From Daejeonia sp002484105 (GTDB lineage Bacteria; Bacteroidota; Bacteroidia; Flavobacteriales; Weeksellaceae), in contig NZ_CP195105.1 in the NCBI RefSeq assembly GCF_051175565.1, positions 2,046,001 to 2,110,000 of the forward strand: a stretch of 64,000 nucleotides of DNA. Reading direction: 5' to 3'. Below, piece after piece: positions 57,898 to 64,000 of this stretch. A program made the translations under genes and the position numbers. The notes under the pieces were generated by a model. The model searched no databases and was not told where the DNA came from. It saw only the letters and a program-made list of their open reading frames with translations. Each line of letters starts with the position of its first letter. The first letter of the stretch is position 1.

Positions 57898-59247
57898 ATG
57901 TTAGGTAAAATAAAACCCGATTTACAGCAAAATTTATTCAAGACCCGACTGACTGAACTCATCAATATGGAGCATCCGCTGGTGAAACTAGCAAATGAGA
58001 TTTCCTGGGATAAAATGGAGGCAGAGTTTGAAAAATTATTTTCACAAGGCGGAAGACCCTCTATTGCGATTCGTAAAATAGCAGGTATGCTTTTGCTCAA
58101 GGAAATGTTTAAAGAAAGTGATGAGAGCGTGGTAGAAAGATGGATTGAGAATGCCTATTGGCAGTATTTTACAGGAGAAACCTTTTTTCAGACAGAGCAG
58201 CCTTCCGATCCTAGTAATTTTGTTCATTTCAGAAAAAGAATTGGTGAGAGAGGTTTGGAATTCCTTTTGGGGCAAAGCGTTTCGCTTCATCCCAACGCCC
58301 ACACCGAAGCTGAAGTTCAGATTGACACCACCGTTCAGGAGAAGAATATTACCTTTCCCACCGATTCCAAACTGGCAAAAAAAGTGATTGACAATTGTAG
58401 CAAAATAGCCAAGAAAGAGGGTGTTGTACAAAGGCAAAGCTACAAAAGAGTAAGCAAGCAACTGCTGAGGGAATCTTATTTCGGGCACCACCCTAAAAGA
58501 CGGAAGAACGCTAAAATGGCGAGGAAAAAGCTCAGAACTCTCGGCAAAAGAGTGCTTCGGGAATTGGAAAGAAAACTTCCCGAGAATGTTTTGAAGGACT
58601 ATGAAGAAGTTTTTAAAATTTACCTCAAAGCACTTACCCAGGAGCGCAATACAAAAGATAAAGTTTACAGCCTTCACGAATCGCAGGTGGCTTGCATTGC
58701 GAAAGGAAAGTCCGGAAAAGCATACGAGTTTGGGACAAAAGTGGCGGTAGTAAGAGGTCGGAAAACAGGCATCATCACCTCGGTAAAAAGATTTTCCGGC
58801 AACCCTCACGACAGCAAAACTTTGGAAGAATCATTGGCACAGAGTGAACGGGTACGAAAATCCGTTGGAGGAACAAGACCTACGAAAGCAAGTACAGACC
58901 GAGGGTTTAGAGGAATCAAAGAAGTGGGAGGAACGGCAATTTTGCTTCCCACAAAAAAAGAAAAGACAAGATACGGGCAGCAAGTCGCAAGATTAAGATT
59001 CCGGGCAAGAGCAGCAATTGAACCTTGTATCTCGCATTTAAAAAGAAACCACTCCTTAGGATTAAATTTCCTAAAGGGTGTTTTAGGAGACATTCATAAT
59101 GCTCTTCTAGCAGGAATTGGATATAATTTAAAGCTCAGATTAAACCAAATCAAAGCTCATATTATTTTTTGGCTTCAAATACTATTCAATTTTTCAATAA
59201 AAAACAAAGCCACCATTTTTGCCGAAACTAAAATAATGGCTTTTTAA
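57898..59247 (+). CDS. IS5-family DDE transposase
   Basis: A 449-residue transposase. The N-terminal IS5 DUF772-type region includes ISWDKMEAEFEKLFSQGGRP and VHFRKRIGERGLEFLLG. The catalytic residues are in AEVQIDTTVQEKN, TKASTDRGFRGIKEVGGT and RARAAIEPCISHLKRNHSLG. A basic insert (HHPKRRKNAKMARKKLRTLG) lies between the first two acidic residues. It is intact and of normal length. The stop codon lies in a hairpin of GCC/GGC arms (59206-59245) that may terminate the mRNA. Confidence 0.93.
   Translation: MLGKIKPDLQQNLFKTRLTELINMEHPLVKLANEISWDKMEAEFEKLFSQGGRPSIAIRKIAGMLLLKEMFKESDESVVERWIENAYWQYFTGETFFQTEQPSDPSNFVHFRKRIGERGLEFLLGQSVSLHPNAHTEAEVQIDTTVQEKNITFPTDSKLAKKVIDNCSKIAKKEGVVQRQSYKRVSKQLLRESYFGHHPKRRKNAKMARKKLRTLGKRVLRELERKLPENVLKDYEEVFKIYLKALTQERNTKDKVYSLHESQVACIAKGKSGKAYEFGTKVAVVRGRKTGIITSVKRFSGNPHDSKTLEESLAQSERVRKSVGGTRPTKASTDRGFRGIKEVGGTAILLPTKKEKTRYGQQVARLRFRARAAIEPCISHLKRNHSLGLNFLKGVLGDIHNALLAGIGYNLKLRLNQIKAHIIFWLQILFNFSIKNKATIFAETKIMAF
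59206..59245 (+). terminator. Terminator-like hairpin at the end of the IS5 transposase
   Basis: AAAGCCA (59206-59212) pairs with TGGCTTT (59237-59243), with extra ATTTT/AAAAT pairs inside, followed by TT. It overlaps the stop codon and the candidate right terminal repeat. Confidence 0.5.
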
Positions 59248-59254
59248 GGGGGGA

Positions 59255-61384
59255 TTATTTAAAAATCCTGCTGACGATATTTCCTATTTCCACAAAATCT
59301 CCATGGTTACGTACGGAGCGTACTTCAGGGGCCTCACTGTCCGGAGATTCTGCAAAAGGGAAAACCAACAGGTAATTATTCTCGTGCAGATGCTGGTTCA
59401 GAAAATCCGGTAAGAGTTTCATCTGAGGAATATAAGAAGGCATACCTTTCTTCGCCATAATAATGATGAGAGCTTGGTTTTCGCCAAGTTTGGAAGCCGT
59501 GGTTTCGGCATCACGCCAGTGGTTCATGATGATGAATTCTGCTTCAATATTTACTTTCCTGACAATTTTCTGCAGAATATTGATAATATTTTCAGGAGCA
59601 TAGAAAGTCATTGTGGCACCGGAGTTTCTGGCGACATTCCACACACGGAAAAGCGCATGGAAGAAGCCAGGTTCTTTTTCTGCATTGGCCGGGATCATGA
59701 CGGCATAATGACTGACCGTCGAGATGGGCTGTGCTGCATGGTACACCAGCAGATTGATGTTCTCGTTCTGAAGATATCCATTGTAAAGATTATACACAAA
59801 GGTCGGCGAGAAGCCTTTTTCATCTTCAAGACCTATTATCAGATCGGTGATATTTTGCTCCTTCACGACATTGCTGATTCCGTTCACAACATCATTGTCA
59901 TATCTTTTCAGAGGTTTTAGTTTTACATCGGCCGCTGCAGCCTGATCTACGGCCTGATCCAGAAGTTTTTCTGCATTTTTTTCCGATGATTCGTTTTTGT
60001 CTTCATTGATGACATTCAGTGCATAGATATTTTCTGTGTTGGAGGCTGCTTTTACCGTCAGTCCGAGATTTACCATTTTTTCCAGCGTATCGGGATGTGT
60101 AATGGCCAGCAAAATATTCTCTTTTTCCCGGTTGCTTCCGGAAATGGTGTCGGTATTTTCTTTATCGGCAATTTTTCTGGCACTCGCCATCGATACAAAA
60201 GAAGCGACTGTACAGGAAATAAGGATCAGCAGGATACTTCCGTTCAGGACATGTTCATTGAGAAGTCGTACCGGCTCGCCGGTTTCAGTTTCCGAGAGTA
60301 CAATATTGTATCCGACCATTACCGTGGCCAAAGTTGCAGCTGCAGAAGCAGTACTGAGCCCGAAAACCAACATTCCCTCATCTTTGGAAAAACCGAAAAC
60401 CTTTTGAGAAATGACAGATGCAATATACTTTCCGCCAATGGAGGATACCAACATTATGCCTGAAACCATAAGGGTTTCGTAGCTTTTGAAGAAGACTTTG
60501 AAGTCAATGAGCATCCCAACACTGATCAGAAAAAACGGTATGAAGATGGCATTTCCCACAAATTCTACACGATTCATCAGTGAAGAGGTATGCGGAATCA
60601 GTCTGTTGAGTGCAAGACCGGCGAAAAAAGCTCCGATAATAGCTTCCAGACCGGCAAGTTCTGCAAGAAGTGCTGCCAGATAAATCATCACCAAAACAAA
60701 AATATACTGGGAAATTTTGTCTTCGACATTTTTGAAAAACCATCGCCCAATCACGGGAAAACCGAGAAGCACTACCAAACTGAAGAGAACAAAAAATCCT
60801 GAAAGTTTGATCCAGAAAATACTGGTTACATTTCCCTGAACCATTCCCACCACAATGGCAAGGACCAAAAGTGTCGCAATATCCGTAATCATCGTTCCAC
60901 CCACTGTGATGTTGACCGCTTTGTTTTTTGCGATCCCCATTTTACTGATCATCGGATAGGTTATCAATGTCTGCGACGAGAAGAGACTCGCAAAAAGTAC
61001 AGACGAAAGATTGGAGAAATGAAGAAGGTATACTGCACCGAAGTATCCCAGCACAAACGGTGGAATAAAGGTAATAAGACCATAGGCAAGGCTTTTCCAT
61101 TTGTTTTTTTTAAAATCGCCCATGTCAATTTCCAGTCCGGCAAGGAACATGATGTACAGAAGGCCGGTAGTCCCTGTTACTACAATGCTGCTGTCGCGGG
61201 AAAGAAGATTGAAACCATTTGGCCCAACGATAGCACCTGCAATAATCAGCCCCAGAAGATGGGGTACTTTAATCTTGTTGAGCAGCAATGGAGCACCAAG
61301 AATGATGATCAGTACCAGAAGGAATTTCAGAACCGGATCTTCTATGGGAAGACTAAGGTTGTGGATGTTAAGAAAAAGTAGCAT
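59255..61384 (-). CDS. CPA2-type cation:proton antiporter with C-terminal Usp-like domains
   Basis: A 709-residue protein. The N-terminal about 400 residues form a sodium/hydrogen-exchanger domain with some 12 helices, for example LGLIIAGAIVGPNGFNLLSR, SSQTLITYPMISKMGIAKNK, GGTMITDIATLLVLAIVVGM and ELAGLEAIIGAFFAGLALNR. From about residue 430 two cytosolic universal-stress-like folds follow (ILLAITHPDTLEKMVNLGLT; ITDLIIGLEDEKGFS; YAVMIPANAEKEPGFFHALF), which may bind nucleotides and gate transport. It probably exports Na+ or K+ in exchange for protons. It follows a lipoprotein gene by 6 nt; the IS5 copy ends about 4 bp beyond its stop codon. Confidence 0.9.
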   Translation of the reverse strand: MLLFLNIHNLSLPIEDPVLKFLLVLIIILGAPLLLNKIKVPHLLGLIIAGAIVGPNGFNLLSRDSSIVVTGTTGLLYIMFLAGLEIDMGDFKKNKWKSLAYGLITFIPPFVLGYFGAVYLLHFSNLSSVLFASLFSSQTLITYPMISKMGIAKNKAVNITVGGTMITDIATLLVLAIVVGMVQGNVTSIFWIKLSGFFVLFSLVVLLGFPVIGRWFFKNVEDKISQYIFVLVMIYLAALLAELAGLEAIIGAFFAGLALNRLIPHTSSLMNRVEFVGNAIFIPFFLISVGMLIDFKVFFKSYETLMVSGIMLVSSIGGKYIASVISQKVFGFSKDEGMLVFGLSTASAAATLATVMVGYNIVLSETETGEPVRLLNEHVLNGSILLILISCTVASFVSMASARKIADKENTDTISGSNREKENILLAITHPDTLEKMVNLGLTVKAASNTENIYALNVINEDKNESSEKNAEKLLDQAVDQAAAADVKLKPLKRYDNDVVNGISNVVKEQNITDLIIGLEDEKGFSPTFVYNLYNGYLQNENINLLVYHAAQPISTVSHYAVMIPANAEKEPGFFHALFRVWNVARNSGATMTFYAPENIINILQKIVRKVNIEAEFIIMNHWRDAETTASKLGENQALIIIMAKKGMPSYIPQMKLLPDFLNQHLHENNYLLVFPFAESPDSEAPEVRSVRNHGDFVEIGNIVSRIFK

Positions 61385-61390
61385 AATGAA

Positions 61391-61948
61391 TTATTTGTCC
61401 TGGCGTACCAGTTCGACATTGAATTTTGCTGTACAGTGGTTATTGATGGTAATAGAACGGGTTCCTCTGATTTTTTTGGGGGTCATATCATTAAGGGTGA
61501 CATTCATGTCTACTTTTTTGGCAGATGCAGAATCTGTTCTGTAATTAAGCTTTATTTCTTTGCCGTCATATCTGGCAGCATACACTCTGATAATATTATT
61601 GTTGTTGTAGATACGGGTCACAAGCTGTGTAGAATCGCTGGCAAATTCCCATGTATCCACACGCTGGTCGCCAATGGCGTAGTCGTTACAGGACGATTCG
61701 GTACAGATCACTTTTCCGGTCCACTTTCCGGCAATATCTGCCGGCCACTGCGAAATCTGCATGCTGTCTTTTTGGTTGAAAATACTGTCCCTCATTTTTA
61801 GCAGAGCCTGATATTCGGCTTCTTTATGGACAAACAAAGATTCTTTTGTAGCGAGCTCCTTTTCCCTTTCATCGAGTTGGTGCTCTTTTTTATCATAAGA
61901 GCAGGCGGTGGCGGTACATAAAACCAGTAAAAAAAACAGTATTCTCAT
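61391..61948 (-). CDS. Uncharacterised lipoprotein, antiporter operon
   Basis: A 185-residue lipoprotein (signal MRILFFLLVLCTATAC). A helical, coiled-coil-like section (about 20-65, KKEHQLDEREKELATKESLF) is followed by a beta-rich domain with AGKWTGKVICTESSCNDYAI and RIYNNNNIIRVYAARYDGKE. It has five mature cysteines, including the lipidated one, and one pair close together (CTESSC). I do not recognise the family. Its stop is 6 nt from the antiporter start, so the two are co-transcribed. A role in regulating or sensing for the antiporter is inference only. Confidence 0.75.
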   Translation of the reverse strand: MRILFFLLVLCTATACSYDKKEHQLDEREKELATKESLFVHKEAEYQALLKMRDSIFNQKDSMQISQWPADIAGKWTGKVICTESSCNDYAIGDQRVDTWEFASDSTQLVTRIYNNNNIIRVYAARYDGKEIKLNYRTDSASAKKVDMNVTLNDMTPKKIRGTRSITINNHCTAKFNVELVRQDK

Positions 61949-62060
61949 TCCCAGTCAAGTTTGGTTGGCAATATACAAAAAACTGTCTGTTCATTAGCTT
62001 TTTATGGAGATTTCAGAAAAGATATCCGGATATCTGTAAACTGAGCCATAGAATGAAATC

Positions 62061-62092
62061 AAAAAAATCCGCCACTTTCGCGACGGATTTTC
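62061..62092 (-). terminator. Leftward terminator after the porin gene
   Basis: On the minus strand AAATCCG (62090-62084) pairs with CGGATTT (62071-62065), followed by seven T residues in all. The remaining sequence between 61949 and 62060 shows no gene. Confidence 0.7.
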
Positions 62093-62151
62093 CACTATGG
62101 AAAACAAAAAAAACTGAAAATAACAAGAAATTTCAAAAAATCTCTTCTATC

Positions 62152-63336
62152 TTAAAACCTAGTCTGTATTTGCAGAATCATCAGGTTGCTGTCATACAGG
62201 GAAGTATCGGGAGTTTCGTGCCGGTAGCGGTCCATTTTCATCCCAAGCTGGACCCGTGCTCCGTAATCTTTCAGAAATTCAAAACTCACCATCGGCATCA
62301 CCGTCGTATGTGGATTTGGATCGAGTCTGAAGTTTTCATCCATTACCTCATAACGGCAGGAAAATTCTATTGCATTAAGGTTCCGGCTGTTGCTGTTTTT
62401 AATTTCGTACCGGAAATCCGGAAGAAAATAAAATGCTCGGATCTGATAATTGCTGATATTCCCCAGATGTTGCGCATCAAGGGTATTGTACAGAACATGA
62501 TTGATGGCCTGTTTGGCTTCTGCTATCAGATTAAGACTCAGCTGGGTACTCAAAGGAATTTTACCTGAAATATCTGCCGCAAAAGCATGGACACCTTTTT
62601 CATACGCCTTGCCGGCACCAGCATTGATGCCGATATTCAGAGCATTGTTTTTGAGGATATCGAACTGAAGTCTTGACGAGAAAAGCTTCCCGCTGTCATT
62701 GTCATTGATTTGGTTTTTGCCGTTTCCGTTTACCACAGATACGGCATAGTGTACAGGGAGTTTTCCGATTCTGGTTTTGCCGCCCACTGAAGCACCAATC
62801 TGGAAACTCGTCCAGCCTAATTTTCCAAAAGCATTGTACTGGTTGCTCCATTCCATGGATTTGATGATATCTACCGGGATTAATTCTTCAATGCCGAACG
62901 CCGGACGGAACTGACCGAACTGCAAATCTATATCGGGAGTCAGCTGATATTTGATGAAGGCATTTTCAAGAACTTTGGTTTTTGGGTCGCTTTTAAAATC
63001 AGCAAGATTGGCCAGCACAACGACCTGTGTACGTTTGCTGATCTGCGCTTTCATGCTCACACGCATATATTTTATGAGAAAGGTATTATCTGTTCCGGAT
63101 TCGTCAGAATGGTGCAGTCCGTTCACATCCACATTTTTTGTTGCAGAAACCGCATACCGTCCCTGAAAAATTCCCCCGAATTTAAATATCGGGTAGGTAG
63201 GAGCGGATACGTTTGATGTCGGTTTTTTTCGGTCTGATGAAATTTGTGATGAGTCTGATGATACCGTCTGTGCATTCCACTGTACAGCAGAAAAAGCAAA
63301 AACCAACGGCAACGTCCTCATAAAATTCATTCTCAT
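62152..63336 (-). CDS. OprP/OprO-type porin
   Basis: A 394-residue outer-membrane protein with a Sec signal (MRTLPLVFAFSAVQWNAQ region). Beta strands alternate throughout. Family features are FKFGGIFQGRYAVSATKNVD near the N-terminus, AFIKYQLTPDIDLQFGQFRP, VDIIKSMEWSNQYNAF and the final strand LYDSNLMILQIQTRF. Phosphate- or pyrophosphate-selective porins have this pattern, but ion choice cannot be predicted. ATG codons at 63336, 63330 and 63321 are all possible starts. A -7 element precedes the first by 20 nt. Confidence 0.85.
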   Translation of the reverse strand: MRMNFMRTLPLVFAFSAVQWNAQTVSSDSSQISSDRKKPTSNVSAPTYPIFKFGGIFQGRYAVSATKNVDVNGLHHSDESGTDNTFLIKYMRVSMKAQISKRTQVVVLANLADFKSDPKTKVLENAFIKYQLTPDIDLQFGQFRPAFGIEELIPVDIIKSMEWSNQYNAFGKLGWTSFQIGASVGGKTRIGKLPVHYAVSVVNGNGKNQINDNDSGKLFSSRLQFDILKNNALNIGINAGAGKAYEKGVHAFAADISGKIPLSTQLSLNLIAEAKQAINHVLYNTLDAQHLGNISNYQIRAFYFLPDFRYEIKNSNSRNLNAIEFSCRYEVMDENFRLDPNPHTTVMPMVSFEFLKDYGARVQLGMKMDRYRHETPDTSLYDSNLMILQIQTRF

Positions 63337-63356
63337 ATCTCCATGAAAAGCTGGAG

Positions 63357-63364
63357 CAAAAATA
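63357..63364 (-). promoter_or_regulatory. -7 element of the porin gene
   Basis: TATTTTTG on the minus strand, 20 nt before the ATG at 63336. Confidence 0.55.
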
Positions 63365-63434
63365 TAGGAATATCACGGGTATGCCGTATTGCCGGAACAT
63401 GAAAAAAAGCAGGTCAGACAAATATCATGTCGGC

Positions 63435-64000
63435 TCAGGAAATAAAGCCTGCTGCAACCACTTCCTTTTCCTTTTTCAGAATCAGGAAATAGAGTAGGAG
63501 AGAGGTATCGTCAAAATGGCGGTCGAATTCAAAACTTTTCTTTCGGCTGTTTACCGGGAAATGCTGTTCACGGGTTTCTGCCTGCAGTGCATCAAAATCC
63601 GGTTTTATGGTGATCAACTGGATTTCATCTGCCTCTGTTTTTTCAATGATCTGAACCGACTTGGTGAAAAACCCTTCTTCTGTGCTTACCGTCCGGCTGA
63701 TGTTTTCAAAATTTCCGAACGTAAATCCACAGAGCAGCGGCATAGCTTCGGGCTTTCTGATACCAGTTTCAATACGGCGTTTTCCGCGTGCGGATGTCGT
63801 GTCAAGATCTTTGATCTGTGTCATGATTCTGGCAAATTTCTGATACATATACCGGTCGCCACAATCTCCCATAAATGGCTCCAGCGTTTGTCGCAGCAGT
63901 TTTCCGGATTTTGAACAATGTCCGAATTCAGAGCTGTTTTCGCGGACTTTTATGTATTTGGGATCATTGTAGCCTTCTTTTGTGAAACCACTTTTACGGC
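63435..64000 (-). CDS. Conserved hypothetical protein, partial (5' end outside window)
   Basis: The frame stays open from the stop at 63435 to the window edge, giving at least 188 residues. The visible N-terminal part reads RKSGFTKEGYNDPKYIKVRE, then SSEFGHCSKSGKLLRQTLEP. This matches a family of hypothetical proteins common in Chryseobacterium-type genomes and unrelated to characterised domains as far as I can tell. The internal ATG at 63872 is not the true start. No signal peptide is visible because the beginning is missing. Function unknown. Confidence 0.65.
   Translation of the reverse strand, partial: RKSGFTKEGYNDPKYIKVRENSSEFGHCSKSGKLLRQTLEPFMGDCGDRYMYQKFARIMTQIKDLDTTSARGKRRIETGIRKPEAMPLLCGFTFGNFENISRTVSTEEGFFTKSVQIIEKTEADEIQLITIKPDFDALQAETREQHFPVNSRKKSFEFDRHFDDTSLLLYFLILKKEKEVVAAGFIS

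Larger units (their letters stand above)
57784..59250 (+). mobile_element. IS5-family insertion sequence, approximate ends
   Basis: Candidate imperfect terminal repeats: CCCTTAATTTCGCATTA (57784-57800), and the reverse complement of 59234-59250, CCCTTAAAAAGCCATTA, sharing CCCTTAA and CATTA. The element spans about 1.47 kb with one intact transposase. No target duplication could be read with confidence, so the ends may be off by a few bases. Confidence 0.65.

Noticed and set aside
57784..59250. Target-site duplication of the IS5-type element
   Set aside because: No direct repeat of 3 or 4 bp could be matched at both ends, so none was annotated.
1..64000. CRISPR arrays, tRNA or rRNA genes, prophage or plasmid origin
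   Set aside because: I looked for regularly spaced repeats, cloverleaf arms and phage gene runs on both strands and found none; a tRNAscan or Infernal run would be decisive.

Overview
The window looks like chromosome from a Flavobacteriia member, most likely the Chryseobacterium group (Weeksellaceae). The reasons are: many Bacteroidetes-type promoters (-7 element TAnnTTTG); almost no Shine-Dalgarno sequences; families typical of the phylum (DUF4270, DUF4907, DUF1015, DUF4286, DUF1343/NamZ, LuxC-like acyl-CoA reductase); and a short 644-residue GyrB. The species cannot be fixed from the sequence alone. I see no rRNA, tRNA, CRISPR array, prophage or replication origin.

Layout. 0-2 kb: a partial YbaK-type deacylase diverges from an OhrR-type regulator, a DUF1304 membrane protein and a nitroreductase (redox stress). 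2-8 kb: gltBD, glutamate synthase, behind a 450-bp AT-rich leader. 8-13.7 kb: gyrB, then a leftward unit of kelch lipoprotein, DUF4907 lipoprotein, LytS-type kinase and LytTR regulator. 13.7-15.1 kb: a complete IS4-type element with inverted repeats and a 9-bp target duplication, inserted in the upstream region of the kelch gene. 15-25.5 kb: DUF4270 lipoprotein and outer-membrane protein, diacylglycerol-kinase-like enzyme, DUF3298 lipoprotein, gamma-glutamyltransferase, threonine dehydrogenase, DEAD-box helicase, and an M28 peptidase broken by a 4-bp duplication. 25.5-29.2 kb: a leftward serine-biosynthesis cluster (ferredoxin, serC, SerA-like, DUF1015) that runs into the M28 gene. 29.2-37.7 kb: acyl-CoA reductase, aldose-epimerase-like protein, Bax-inhibitor protein, DUF4286, gyrA, TPR protein and an MFS transporter. 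37.9-42.1 kb: tyrS, an 11-bp tandem repeat beside a decayed transposase, a small lipoprotein and an S41 peptidase.

42.4-49.9 kb is the least ordinary part. It holds a secreted protein, an 825-residue adhesin-like protein of mosaic base composition, a small secreted partner that shares the adhesin's C-terminal VYD/NGT-W module, a periplasmic-TPR/membrane/HTH regulator, and then a thioredoxin, barrel protein and small membrane protein operon. This is the best candidate for an undescribed surface system, although its function is inferred only from layout.

49.9-64 kb: NamZ-type muramidase divergent from and overlapping an FtsX/LolE-like permease, an ABC ATPase, YceI lipoprotein, pheS, a GNAT protein, an SBF-type transporter, a complete IS5-type transposase inserted at the stop codon of a CPA2 antiporter, that antiporter with its lipoprotein partner, an OprP/O-type porin, and a partial conserved hypothetical gene at the right edge.

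Annotated starts follow promoter position rather than longest frame. Several longest frames begin inside terminators or upstream of the -7 element and were shortened. Four genes have the -7 element exactly 4 nt before the start codon, which predicts leaderless mRNAs.
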